Source of the DNA: Fluviispira multicolorata | GTDB taxonomy: Bacteria > Bdellovibrionota_B > Oligoflexia > Silvanigrellales > Silvanigrellaceae | Reading direction: 5' to 3' | DNA length: 64,000 nt | NCBI RefSeq assembly: GCF_009208585.1 | Contig: NZ_WFLN01000012.1 | Location: 1 to 64,000, forward strand | Shown here: piece after piece, positions 46,711-55,305 of the stretch | How the letters are laid out: every line of letters starts with the position of its first letter | Position numbering within the stretch: position 1 is the stretch's first letter | Position numbers and translations under genes: made by a program | The notes under the pieces: generated by a model | Told to the model about the DNA's origin: nothing | The model's database searches: none | The model's input: only the letters and a program-made list of their open reading frames with translations

Positions 46711-47265
46711 GTGTTTATTATTGTCGGCCTAGGCAATCCTGGCAACCAATATGAAAACACACGCCATAACATCGGATTCATGCTTATCGATAAGATAGCC
46801 TCTGAATCCGGTGTTTTTTTATCTCAAAATCGTTTTGGCGCTCAAACTGCGCGAACGACTTGGGAAGGTTATGATGTTTTTCTCGTTAAGCCCCAAGGTT
46901 ATATGAACCTTTCAGGCGATAGCGTTCAACAAATTCTCAATTTTTTCAAAATTTCCGAACAAAATCTAATTGTTATTTTTGATGATCTCGATCAGTCACA
47001 GGGTGCAGTAAAAACGCGTCTAGGTGGTGGTCATGGTGGACACAATGGTATTCGTGATATTTTAGCTAAAACAGGTTTTGAGAAGTTTTATAGAGTTAAA
47101 ATTGGGATAGGCAAGCCAGAACACAAAAGCTCCACGGCAAATTGGGTCTTGGGTAAATTCACATCTCAAGAAAATGAGTATTTAGAAAAAGAAAGTTTTC
47201 CATTGGCTAAAAGTCGAATTGTCGATATACTACGTCAACTTAAAAAGAAAAATATTAAGAATTAA
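46711..47265 (+). CDS. pth: Peptidyl-tRNA hydrolase
   Basis: Releases tRNA from peptidyl-tRNA that has dropped off ribosomes. 184 residues with GTG start at 46711 directly after rplY. IVGLGNPGNQYENTRHNIGF carries the conserved Asn and catalytic His; KPQGYMNLSGDSV, IFDDLD and the GGGHGGHNGIRDI loop complete the signature. No ribosome site of its own is evident, so it is probably translated by coupling to rplY. Confidence 0.96.
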   Translation: MFIIVGLGNPGNQYENTRHNIGFMLIDKIASESGVFLSQNRFGAQTARTTWEGYDVFLVKPQGYMNLSGDSVQQILNFFKISEQNLIVIFDDLDQSQGAVKTRLGGGHGGHNGIRDILAKTGFEKFYRVKIGIGKPEHKSSTANWVLGKFTSQENEYLEKESFPLAKSRIVDILRQLKKKNIKN

Positions 47266-47332
47266 GGTAGTCCCAAACTCTTAATACTCCATTGTAATGA
47301 AGTGAAAATACCACACAGCGACAATATGATTT

Positions 47333-47515
47333 TCAATTTTTTTTGAAAAATATAAAGTTTTCCTTACCAATCTTGAACACCTTTGCTCCTTTTGCTGATC
47401 TCGATCCGATATACAAATCAATAATTTCTCGATTTTCTTTATTTATCGCAATCCAAATCCATTGTTTATTTTTTTTATTTCTTGAAGCATTATTATTAAC
47501 TACGAAAATGTTCAA
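47333..47515 (-). pseudogene. IS1-family transposase (InsB-like) fragment
   Basis: The minus-strand reading contains KKNKQWIWIAINKENREI and LYIGSRSAKGAKVF. This resembles the DDE-domain start of IS1-type transposases (K-K-N-x-x-W-I-W-x-A, then V-G-x-R-S). The reading ends about 13 residues later, so the catalytic remainder is lost and no terminal inverted repeats were found. It marks an old insertion at the left edge of the toxin island. Confidence 0.6.
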
Positions 47516-47576
47516 ATTCTTAAAAAATTCATGTCTATTATATCATTTCAACTTATAAATTTTCATCTTCTTTTAA

Positions 47577-48464
47577 TCAACTCATTAAAAACTTAATTTT
47601 TTGATTTTCTAAAACCTTTAGCTCAGCTAAAGAGTTAATTGCCTGAATTTGTATATTGCAATCATCAAAATATTCAAATGAGATATGAGATAATCTTAAA
47701 ATTTCATCAAGATCATTTCGTAAAATTAAAAAACTCTCTGTTTTTATTTTTTGAGGAATATAAACGAGATCTGATGGAGGTAACATAAGCTCTAAGTCTT
47801 CTTGCAACATAGTTAAAGTTTTTTTCCCAAACTTGGGATCTCTATCATAGTCCCACACAGATGCATAATAAATATTTTCATAATCGATTGCTTGTAAGCG
47901 AGACATTTGTGCAAAATAAACGTCAGCAAAACTGATATTTTGCTCCGTAGCAATGTTTTGAAATTTAGCGAAAGTTTTTGGACCAAAATACATTGACCTG
48001 CGTGCACCAATAATTTCTATTACGCTATTATTTCCGAATGAGAGAAAAGTCTTTACATCAAACTCTAAACACTCATGTATCCAATTGTGGTTGAACTTAG
48101 ATTTAAATTCATCGATTGTAAAGTTTTGATTCCCCTCGTGGGTAATAGGTTTTTCGACTTTTAAAAGTTTATAATTCTCAGCAAAGTATAAAATAATTTT
48201 TAAAGCAAGTTCAAATTCATTAAGAGAGGCCGCACTCAAAATGCGCACATTCATTTCTTTAGCACTACGTGAATACTGAAGTTCAATAGCTCTACACATA
48301 TTTATGAAAGGAGAAAATCTAAGTCTTTCAGGGGGCCATGTTTTAAAAGTGAATTTCTTTTCTGCTTCTTCTTCGTCTAAGCATATTATTTCAAAACTCT
48401 CAAAGAATTCCATAAATTTATTATAGGATACCTTTTGACATTTTACTTGAAATTCATAACTCAT
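47577..48464 (-). CDS. DUF4299-like protein
   Basis: 295 residues, no signal or membrane segment. The pattern RAIELQYS, VRILSAASLNEFELALKII, the FTIDEF segment, VIEIIGARRSMYFGP and LMLPPSDLVYIPQK resembles DUF4299 proteins as I remember them. It is the last gene of the minus-strand toxin-island series, after three candidate immunity paralogues, so an immunity or island-accessory role is possible. Function unknown. Confidence 0.5.
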   Translation of the reverse strand: MSYEFQVKCQKVSYNKFMEFFESFEIICLDEEEAEKKFTFKTWPPERLRFSPFINMCRAIELQYSRSAKEMNVRILSAASLNEFELALKIILYFAENYKLLKVEKPITHEGNQNFTIDEFKSKFNHNWIHECLEFDVKTFLSFGNNSVIEIIGARRSMYFGPKTFAKFQNIATEQNISFADVYFAQMSRLQAIDYENIYYASVWDYDRDPKFGKKTLTMLQEDLELMLPPSDLVYIPQKIKTESFLILRNDLDEILRLSHISFEYFDDCNIQIQAINSLAELKVLENQKIKFLMS

Positions 48465-48568
48465 TTCTTATTTTTATCCTTATATTTTCATTAAAAATTA
48501 GCCCATAAACAGATTTTTGAAACCTCTAAGCCCCCCTTAAAATTGATTTCTAAAGGAATTTCTCCTTT

Positions 48569-49378
48569 TTACTTTTTCTGCTGGGCAATTTCATCAATAA
48601 ATTGCAAAAAATTATCATCTCTCTCGTAATAATCAGCCCAGAGAATATTGAGATCAATTAAGTCCCTATCAAAAAAATGCTGTCGGCCCAAGTGCTGCAT
48701 AATCCTTTCTTCTTCGGCATAGCCTTCTGAAGTACCGTGTACTCGGTGGGATGGATTTGTAATTATTAAATAGCCATCATTTATTTTTTCCACTTGATAG
48801 GCTTCTAAGGTTTTAAACTTGTCTTCACCTATGCGCTCAACAAGATCTTTTCCTAAATAATTTACCCAGCTGAGTTGGGGAATTCTAAAACCAAGTCCAT
48901 ATTTATCATATGACATAGCATATGTTCCACATCCTCTTTCCTGGGTAACACCATAAAATTCTTTATAAAACCAATTTTGTTTAATTTCAACATCATTGCT
49001 TCTAATACTTCCATAATCTGCTTTAAATATTCTTAATAATAATTTATACAGCCGAATCATAAACTCTGATTTCTGACCCATTGTTAAAAATATTGTTAAA
49101 ACTTTCTCACGATAATATGAAATCATACCTTTATATTTAGGTTTGTTTTTTCTTCTAAACGTTTCACAATTACGAGGCCACCCATTTACTAAGCCCTCAA
49201 CACCAAGCTCAGAAACCATAAATTTTATTTTTGATCGCTCTGCAAAAAAAAACTCCTCAGGACGTAAGTCTTCTTCAGCACTGAGCCAGTCTGATAAAAA
49301 ACTTCTGCCAAAATCTTTACTTTCCATTTCAGGATTTTTTGATCTTATTTCAAAAATTAAATAATTTCGTGTAGACAT
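48569..49378 (-). CDS. Tandem paralogue 1, candidate immunity protein
   Basis: 269 residues, soluble. One of three paralogues in tandem behind an orphan nuclease-type toxin tip, so cytoplasmic antitoxin is the working idea. Core segments shared by all copies: EEDLRPEEF, VSELGVEGLVN, FLTMGQKS, GLGFRIPQLSWVNYLGKDLVERIG, and a C-terminal HLGRQHFFD to QFIDEIAQQKK. The general pattern (W-x-x-Y-L-G, then helix) recalls Imm52 or DUF3396-type immunity families, but I cannot assign one. AAGGTG precedes the ATG. The hairpin after its stop (about 48531-48565) is degraded, unlike in the other two copies. Confidence 0.6.
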   Translation of the reverse strand: MSTRNYLIFEIRSKNPEMESKDFGRSFLSDWLSAEEDLRPEEFFFAERSKIKFMVSELGVEGLVNGWPRNCETFRRKNKPKYKGMISYYREKVLTIFLTMGQKSEFMIRLYKLLLRIFKADYGSIRSNDVEIKQNWFYKEFYGVTQERGCGTYAMSYDKYGLGFRIPQLSWVNYLGKDLVERIGEDKFKTLEAYQVEKINDGYLIITNPSHRVHGTSEGYAEEERIMQHLGRQHFFDRDLIDLNILWADYYERDDNFLQFIDEIAQQKK

Positions 49379-49521
49379 TAAAGCACCTTATTTATTGATT
49401 ATTTGCGATTTCATTAATTTTTTTCAAAAATAATTTATTTATTATTATTATCATTTTTTCATAGAATTTAAACACCAAAATCGCAATATTACCATATAAA
49501 TTACTTCGCAAAATCTCCAAG

Positions 49522-49558
49522 AAAAAAATCCCCTTAAAATTTACTTCTAAGGGGATTT
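49522..49558 (-). terminator. Terminator after tandem paralogue 2
   Basis: AAATCCCCTTA (49526-49536) and TAAGGGGATTT (49548-49558) pair perfectly over 11 bases; read on the minus strand the stem ends in a seven-T run. It lies eight bases after the stop at 49566. Confidence 0.8.
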
Positions 49559-49565
49559 CTCCTAT

Positions 49566-50375
49566 TTACTTTTTCTGCTGGGCAATTTCATCAATAAATT
49601 GCAAAAAATTATCGTCTCTCTCGTAATAATCAGCCCAAAGTATATTGAGATCAATTAAGTTCCTATCAAAAAAATGCTGACGGCCCAAGTGCTGCATAAT
49701 CCTTTCTTCTTCGGCATAGCCAACCTCTGTACCATGCACACGGTGAGAAGGATCTGTAATTATTAAATAGCCATCATTTATTTTTTCAACTTGGTAGGCT
49801 TCTAAGGTTTTAAACTTGTCTTCACCAATGCGCTCAACAAGATCTTTTCCTAAATAATTTACCCAGCTGAGTTGGGGAATTCTAAAACCAAGTCCATATT
49901 TATCATATGACATAGCATATGTTCCACATCCTCTTTCCTGGGTAACACCATAAAATTCTTTATAAAACCAATTTTGTTTAATTTCAACATCATTGCTTCT
50001 AATATTTCCGAAATCTGCTTTAAATATTCTTAATAACAATTTATACAGCCGAATCATGAAATCTGATTTCTGACCCATTGTTAAAAATATTGTTAAAACT
50101 TTCTCACGATAATATGAAATCATACCATTAAACTTAGGTTTGGTTTTTCTTCTAAACATTGAACAATTACGTGGCCACTCATTTACTAAGCCCTCAACGC
50201 CAAGCTCTGAAACCAAATATTTTTTTGTCATTCCTTCAGCAAAGAAAAACTCCTCGGGACGTAAGTCTTCCTCTGCACTGAGCCAGTCTGATAAAAAACT
50301 TCTGCCAAATTCTTTTCTTTCCATTTCAGGATTTTTTGATCTTATTTCAAAAATTAAATAATTTCGTGTAGACAT
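49566..50375 (-). CDS. Tandem paralogue 2, candidate immunity protein
   Basis: 269 residues, near-identical to copy 1 over most of its length. It differs in short patches: EGMTKKYL replaces ERSKIKFM around residue 50, RNCSMFRRKTKPKF differs from copy 1, and TEVGYAEE near 225 matches copy 3 rather than copy 1. The repeat unit is about 997-1000 bases including the flanking spacer and terminator. Candidate immunity role by position only. Confidence 0.6.
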   Translation of the reverse strand: MSTRNYLIFEIRSKNPEMERKEFGRSFLSDWLSAEEDLRPEEFFFAEGMTKKYLVSELGVEGLVNEWPRNCSMFRRKTKPKFNGMISYYREKVLTIFLTMGQKSDFMIRLYKLLLRIFKADFGNIRSNDVEIKQNWFYKEFYGVTQERGCGTYAMSYDKYGLGFRIPQLSWVNYLGKDLVERIGEDKFKTLEAYQVEKINDGYLIITDPSHRVHGTEVGYAEEERIMQHLGRQHFFDRNLIDLNILWADYYERDDNFLQFIDEIAQQKK

Positions 50376-50521
50376 TAAAGCACCTTATTTATTGATTATT
50401 AGAGAATTCATTAATTTTTTTCGAAAATAATTAATTTATTATTCTTATTATCATTTTTTCAAAGAATTTAAACACCAAAATCGCAATATTACCATATAAA
50501 TTACTTCGCAAAATCTCCAAG

Positions 50522-50558
50522 AAAAAAATCCCCTTAAAATTGATTTCTAAAGGGATTT
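50522..50558 (-). terminator. Terminator after tandem paralogue 3
   Basis: AAATCCCCTT (50526-50535) pairs with AAAGGGATTT (50549-50558) with one mismatch, followed on the minus strand by a T-run. It is the same element as at 49522 and lies eight bases after the stop of the gene at 50566. Confidence 0.75.
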
Positions 50559-50565
50559 CTCCTTT

Positions 50566-51378
50566 TTACTTTTTCTGCTGGGCAATTTCATCAATAAATT
50601 GCAAAAAATTATCATCTCTCTCGTAATAATCAGCCCAGAGAATATTGAGATCAATTAAATTCCGATCAAAAAAGTGCTGTCGGCCTAAGTGCTGCATAAT
50701 CCTTTCTTCTTCGGCATAGCCAACCTCTGTGCCATGCACACGGTGAGATGGATTCGTAATTATTAAGTAACCATCATTTATTTTTTCCACTTGGTAGGCT
50801 TCTAAGGTTTTAAACTTATCTTCGCCTATGCGCTCAACTAGATCTTTACCTAAATAATTCACCCAACTGAGTTGGGGAATTCTAAAACCAAGACCATATT
50901 CATCATAAGAATTAACGTTTGTTCCACATCGTCTTTCCTGGGTGGCATTATAAAAATCCTTATAAAACCAATTTCGTTTAATTTCCACCTCATTACTTTG
51001 AATTCTTCCATAGTTTGCCTTAAATAAATTTAATAACAATTTATAAAGTCGAATCATAAACTCTGATTTCTGCCCCATTGTTAAAAAAACTGTGAGACAA
51101 TTTGCATTTTTATAGTATCCAATCATACCATCAAACTTTGGTTTGGTTTTTCTTCTAAACATTTTACATTTACGAGGCCACCCATTTACTAAACCCTCAA
51201 CACCGAGCTCAGAAACCACAAATTTTATTTTTGATCGCTCTGCAAAATAAAACTCCTCAGGACGTAAGTCTTCTTCCACACTGAGCCAGGCTGATAGAAA
51301 ACTTCTGGCAAATTCTTTTTCAATCATCCCTGGGTATTTTGAATCAAACTTAATTTTTAAAAAATTTTTTCTAAACAT
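50566..51378 (-). CDS. Tandem paralogue 3, candidate immunity protein
   Basis: 270 residues, the copy nearest to the orphan REase-type toxin tip: its ATG is 13 bases after the toxin stop, so it is the best candidate for the cognate immunity. The N-terminal 40 residues differ strongly from copies 1 and 2 (MFRKNFLKIKFDSKYPG). The middle also differs (NANCLTVFLTM, RCGTNVNSYDEYG), while the last 100 residues are almost the same. It shares ERSKIKF with copy 1 and TEVGYAEE with copy 2, suggesting gene conversion. Confidence 0.62.
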   Translation of the reverse strand: MFRKNFLKIKFDSKYPGMIEKEFARSFLSAWLSVEEDLRPEEFYFAERSKIKFVVSELGVEGLVNGWPRKCKMFRRKTKPKFDGMIGYYKNANCLTVFLTMGQKSEFMIRLYKLLLNLFKANYGRIQSNEVEIKRNWFYKDFYNATQERRCGTNVNSYDEYGLGFRIPQLSWVNYLGKDLVERIGEDKFKTLEAYQVEKINDGYLIITNPSHRVHGTEVGYAEEERIMQHLGRQHFFDRNLIDLNILWADYYERDDNFLQFIDEIAQQKK

Positions 51379-51391
51379 AAATTAACCTTAT

Positions 51392-53119
51392 CTACAAATA
51401 AATTGAATTTTCTATAAATTTATTGCTCTTTTCTGCATTAAGATCTTTGTCATTCTTAGTATGAGTATCTGTGTCTTTTTTTTCATTTAAATCAATTTCA
51501 CAGCCATTAGTTTTATCCTTTTCATTAAAATCTCGTCGTTCTATTCCTTCCTTTATTCCATAGCCATTTATTTCATTATAATCATATATTTCTTGAACTA
51601 ACTTACTACTCAACTTCGCTCGTTTATCAACGAAAAGTGTATAGCGCAAACCTAGTTCTTTTGCGACTTCTAATTGCATTTCTATCTGTGACCTGAATAC
51701 TTGTTCATTCACATTTTTCACTTCAATCACACCGTACTTATTCGATCGATCAATAAAGTCAGGAATTGTACTCCCATTTTTAAAGCCTGGGACTTCATAC
51801 CTTTTCGTGTTTTTTATTAAACCCGTTTCCCTTGCAACCATTGCTTCAGCTCTAGCTCCCTTTGATCTATTTTCTGCTAATTTCCTATCCGCATTTTGCT
51901 TATTTGAATTTACATTGCATGTTTCTGCTTTATTCAAAGTTGCAATAGATTTTATTTTGGACGCCTCATTCGGGTTTGTAGCAACTTCATTGTTTGAAAC
52001 AGAAGCATCTGCTAATATTTTTCCACCTATTACAGCCGTTGAAACCATAGTGACTGCTTGGATTGCTTGAACTGTCCGATAGGCTTGGAATGCTCGATAA
52101 CCCCAAACAGCTCCTATCACTAAAGCAGGCACAAACTTTCCTGATGGATCATTCAACAAAACAGGATTGTTCATTGAGTATTGAAATAAATTAGCCTCTA
52201 CAGGGCTGCTAAACATGCGTTCTAAACTCTGCCCTAAATAAAGGTCAGGTGACATCCAGACCCCGCGGGCTGGATCGTAAGCTCGAGCACCCATGTTGTG
52301 CAGACCCGTGCTTGCCGAAAACTTTCCAGTGGCAAAAACCGTTGAACCACGCATTCCTTGCGCTGCATTTCCATTCGAAGAACCTACGACCTCGTAAGAT
52401 TTAAGTTCCCAATTGTCTCGCATGTTACTTTGTGCATTTTGATAGAGAACAATATCTGCGCGTTTATTATTGGTTTTGAATTCATTTAAAACTGAGTTGG
52501 ATAATAAGGGAATTCCACGCGCGAGACCAAACGGTTCACTGGCATTGCGTTCTACTATTTTATGAGTGGATATATCTATGACTTGTGAAACTGAGCCAAC
52601 ATGATCTTTAACTATAAGTTCTTTACGGGTCTGCATTTCTGCTGACTTTAAGGTTTCAGGACTTGTTGCATTTAAAGTTGGGTAACGGGTTATCAGTCTT
52701 AAAGTTGCAAAGGAACCTAAATCAATACTCAGGTGAATTTCATCTCGTTCGAAAGAAATTCCATCGGTTAAATTCACATTGCGTGGAAGCTTAGTTAACG
52801 TAACTTCTGTGGTTTTATCCTTTTTGTTTTCAAGGTAATCCACTCCATCAAATTCTGCTAGCTGACCACCACCTGCATCACTCATTCGGTAATTGAGCAA
52901 TTCATTGGCTTCGAGATTATGTGAGTCTTTTTTCAGGACCGCACCAAAAACTCCTGCAAGCTGACCGCGCCCATTCCAAATGTATTTGTGCATTGGAATT
53001 TCTTCTTGATTTTTCCAAGAAGACGCTGCTCTATTTAAAGTATCACTATTTAAAACCGCAAGAGTTGGTGCAACACCATATTTTCTAAAACCAATGCTGT
53101 CGCTTGCAAACTTTTGCAA
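51392..53119 (-). CDS. Orphan RHS core fragment with Tox-REase-7-like nuclease tip
   Basis: 575 residues counted from an in-frame TTG; the frame is open back to 53474 without a better start. Residues 1-326 are RHS core nearly identical to the large gene at 57460, ending in the RHS core signature (YDPARGVWMSPD, NLFQYSMNNPVLLNDPSG). Then a hydrophobic segment (about 327-370) and a new tip: KGARAEAMVARETGL, IPDFID (about 451) and GVIEVKNV (about 463). These form a PD-(D/E)xK nuclease core like Tox-REase-7. It ends in a charged tail. It is likely a silent or displaced tip that can replace the main one by recombination through the core, or a remnant. Immunity paralogue 3 follows at 13 bases. Confidence 0.7.
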   Translation of the reverse strand: MQKFASDSIGFRKYGVAPTLAVLNSDTLNRAASSWKNQEEIPMHKYIWNGRGQLAGVFGAVLKKDSHNLEANELLNYRMSDAGGGQLAEFDGVDYLENKKDKTTEVTLTKLPRNVNLTDGISFERDEIHLSIDLGSFATLRLITRYPTLNATSPETLKSAEMQTRKELIVKDHVGSVSQVIDISTHKIVERNASEPFGLARGIPLLSNSVLNEFKTNNKRADIVLYQNAQSNMRDNWELKSYEVVGSSNGNAAQGMRGSTVFATGKFSASTGLHNMGARAYDPARGVWMSPDLYLGQSLERMFSSPVEANLFQYSMNNPVLLNDPSGKFVPALVIGAVWGYRAFQAYRTVQAIQAVTMVSTAVIGGKILADASVSNNEVATNPNEASKIKSIATLNKAETCNVNSNKQNADRKLAENRSKGARAEAMVARETGLIKNTKRYEVPGFKNGSTIPDFIDRSNKYGVIEVKNVNEQVFRSQIEMQLEVAKELGLRYTLFVDKRAKLSSKLVQEIYDYNEINGYGIKEGIERRDFNEKDKTNGCEIDLNEKKDTDTHTKNDKDLNAEKSNKFIENSIYL

Positions 53120-53433
53120 TGCTGTTTCTTTATTGTCTGATGACAGAACCGACTGTAAAAGACCTATTTGTCCTGCTGTGCTATATGAATAAGTGTCTAC
53201 TAAAGAATTAGCATTTTTTCCTATGCGCTCTTTTATAAAATGACCTGAACGGGTAACTTTATTTATTTTTCCGCCAACGGAATATTCATAAGTTATTTTG
53301 CCCCAAGAATGACTCTCGTCACCAATCCCTTGTGTACTTGCAAGACGTCCTTGAACATAGTAACTAAATAATGAATTTCCAGATAAAGCCGCATTTGAAA
53401 TTATGTTTCCGCGCAGATCCGTTGAAGAAATAG
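52140..53433 (-). repeat. 1294-bp RHS core direct repeat, copy A
   Basis: This stretch aligns with 58202-59495 from end to end with equal length and no gaps, differing by scattered substitutions only. Both run from the CCTGATGGATCATTC sequence (encoding NDPSG) to GTTGAAGAAATAG. Outside these edges the two loci diverge completely. Confidence 0.9.
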
Positions 53434-53474
53434 TAATCCAGTTTTTAATAGCTTCCGCAAGGCTTAAACTAGAT
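53120..53474 (-). pseudogene. 5' remnant of the orphan RHS gene with deletion junction
   Basis: The reading frame of the orphan tip stays open here but has no plausible start and is closed upstream by TAA at 53475-53477. Up to 53433 it matches RHS core. From about 53434 to 53474 it reads SLSLAEAIKNW, which resembles ALSLEEAVKSW located several hundred residues earlier in the full-length protein (around 61015-61040). A large in-frame internal deletion of a second RHS copy explains this. The 53475-53749 stretch shows no gene I can support. Confidence 0.6.
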
Positions 53475-53749
53475 TATTGCTGACTTTAGAAGCATTAATG
53501 GAAGAAATGTTATCTGAAATAATAGGAATTGAGTTTGAAATCATGTCCCTAAAATCCAAATTTAAAATAAGCCAAAATAGAACGGATGAAGATAGAATCT
53601 CTATCATTCAAAACCTAAATGAGAAAAGTAATGATAATTATTTAATACATAATATTATGCAATAATTTTATGTGCTTGGGTGAGGGTATTATTAAAATTT
53701 GTCAATATTAAATACGAGCGAGGAGGTTGAGTTAAATTTTAAAATACAA

Positions 53750-54331
53750 TTAATTATTATCAATAAGTTTTAAATTGAATCCAATTAATTTCATCTTTCT
53801 TATATTTTTTGCTATTTCTTCACTTACAATTACAATACTATCGCAACCCATTAAACGAAATAGATGGCTACCCTCAGGTATTTTTTTGAGGTCAATAACT
53901 AATTTTGAAAGTTCATATTTATTGCCATAAAAAGCTGGTAGCTTTCTTTTATCTTCAGGAGTAGGGGTAAAAACTGAAAGTTCTTCATTTAGACAATCAA
54001 TGCATTTTAGAATATTCAAGATCTGATATTTTTGTGGACAATCTGAAATTCCTTTTCTAATAGGAATTAATTGAAAATGACTCTGATCAACTTTATTAAG
54101 AACTTGTTCAAAACTTTCATTAATAAATACTGCCCCCTCTCTCCCAAACATAAGATCACCAAATTTAGGTCCTAAATCAGGATTTGTAATACAATAAAGA
54201 TTATAATTCTCCTGTCGATAAACACATTTTGTAAACGCCCAATGGGCATATGAAGCTAAAATATCCCCACTCTGAATTATATTGACCATATGGTATCCAC
54301 GAACTTTGGGAATTATCTGATAATATTTCAT
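53750..54331 (-). CDS. Diverged Imm11/DUF1629-like immunity protein
   Basis: 193 residues. Shares the plan of the four downstream-array proteins: FINESFEQVLNKVD, QLIPIRK, YQILNILKCIDCLNEELSVF, LVIDLKKIPEGSHLFRL, IVIVSEEIAKNIRKMKLIGF. These correspond to NERFIDCLKAVG, LLPVTVL, YILNTLNMIDCVDREQSVF and so on in the array. Identity is low, so it is an older fifth member. Position between the array and the orphan tip suggests another toxin once sat here. Confidence 0.65.
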   Translation of the reverse strand: MKYYQIIPKVRGYHMVNIIQSGDILASYAHWAFTKCVYRQENYNLYCITNPDLGPKFGDLMFGREGAVFINESFEQVLNKVDQSHFQLIPIRKGISDCPQKYQILNILKCIDCLNEELSVFTPTPEDKRKLPAFYGNKYELSKLVIDLKKIPEGSHLFRLMGCDSIVIVSEEIAKNIRKMKLIGFNLKLIDNN

Positions 54332-54478
54332 TTATTTTCCTTTTTAGACAGTTGATACTTTATATTAAACATATTTGACCATTACTCTGTTAATTTATTT
54401 TTAAAGCATTTGCAATTTACTTAAAAATTATTATATGCAATTAATTCGATATAAAAGAATAAACTGATTCAAATTTTC

Positions 54479-55048
54479 TTACCCAACAGAAATCAATTCA
54501 AACCCCGTAATTTTTCTTTTTTTAAACTCTTCGACAAGAGCCTTAGTTACAACTGTTACAACTTCCCAACCTTTTATTCGAAAAAAGTGAACTCCTTCGG
54601 GGACTTTTTTGGGGTCTAAAATCATTTTTCCAAATCCTCTAAAATCACCTAAAATATCAGGTCTATTGTCTTCTTCTGTCCAAAGGTTAAAAACTGATTG
54701 CTCTCGGTCGACACAGTCAATCATATTCAGAGTATTTAGAATATAATAAGGCTTTTCCTCTGGCAGCACAGTGACCGGAAGCAATTGATAATTTGTTTCT
54801 CCAACTGCTTTTAAACAGTCGATAAAGCGCTCATTTATATAGGAAGCTTTTCCAATTCCAAAATTAAAATCGGCAAAATATTCCCCCCAGGATTTTTTAT
54901 CGATCACAAGTGGGTTATTTATTTCTATTCTTTTTCCGCAGACAAACAATTGACCATCATAAGCAAGCCCAGTATCTATTTCAGGTGCCTCATAAAATAA
55001 TAAAAATTTATTTTTTGCTTTTGGCCAAGTTAATTTAAACAAATTCAT
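54479..55048 (-). CDS. Imm11/DUF1629-type immunity protein, array copy A
   Basis: 189 residues, soluble. The family pattern is an alpha/beta protein with YILNTLNMIDCVDREQSVF, a MILDPKKVPEGVHFFRI strand and a C-terminal ALVEEFKKRKITGFELI. As I recall, Imm11 proteins accompany polymorphic toxins, often AHH-type nucleases, which fits the tip at 57460. It is the last of four copies; upstream lies a decayed copy of the toxin tail. Residues about 24-80 differ between copies, the middle is invariant. Confidence 0.75.
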   Translation of the reverse strand: MNLFKLTWPKAKNKFLLFYEAPEIDTGLAYDGQLFVCGKRIEINNPLVIDKKSWGEYFADFNFGIGKASYINERFIDCLKAVGETNYQLLPVTVLPEEKPYYILNTLNMIDCVDREQSVFNLWTEEDNRPDILGDFRGFGKMILDPKKVPEGVHFFRIKGWEVVTVVTKALVEEFKKRKITGFELISVG

Positions 55049-55100
55049 CTTATTTCTTCTCTACTTTTTTAACTGTACTAGATTTATTTTTGATATCTTT

Positions 55101-55145
55101 GCCATCTTTGCCATCTTTGCCATCTTTGCCATCTTTGCCATCTTT
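55101..55145 (-). repeat. Five 9-bp tandem repeats encoding KDG
   Basis: GCCATCTTT is repeated five times without error; on the minus strand it would encode Lys-Asp-Gly. The same site in the other three tail copies has one unit. The expansion lies after a frameshift in the decayed toxin-tail copy, so it is probably not translated. Confidence 0.9.
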
Positions 55146-55147
55146 AT

Positions 55148-55207
55148 TTAGATTATTGATTTATTTTTGCTAGTTGATTTGCCATTTACATCCACTCTTC
55201 GCACCAT
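55148..55207 (-). pseudogene. Decayed copy of the toxin C-terminal tail
   Basis: Reads MVRRVDVNGKSTSKNKSII and stops. It matches the last 40 codons of the main RHS toxin (57460-57582) up to a one-base deletion that brings in the stop. The homology continues out of frame to 55050, just before the ATG of immunity copy A. Confidence 0.75.
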
Positions 55208-55247
55208 ATTGTTTCAAAAAAATACAGCTTAATATTCTAATTGAATA

Positions 55248-55284
55248 GTCACGTAGAAAATATCCGTTAAATTTTCTGCGTGAC
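55248..55284 (-). terminator. Conserved hairpin after immunity copy B
   Basis: GTCACGTAGAAAAT (55248-55261) pairs with ATTTTCTGCGTGAC (55271-55284) over 14 bases with one G:U. It sits 22 bases after the stop of the immunity gene at 55306. It lacks a good T-run but recurs at 56831 and, degraded, at about 56039-56075. Possible terminator or mRNA 3'-end stabiliser. Confidence 0.5.
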
Positions 55285-55305
55285 TTTCACAGATTACAAA
55301 ATACT

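Noticed and set aside
53477..53665. 62-residue plus-strand ORF next to the orphan RHS remnant
   Set aside because: Starts without a ribosome site in remnant DNA and shows no family features; probably chance.
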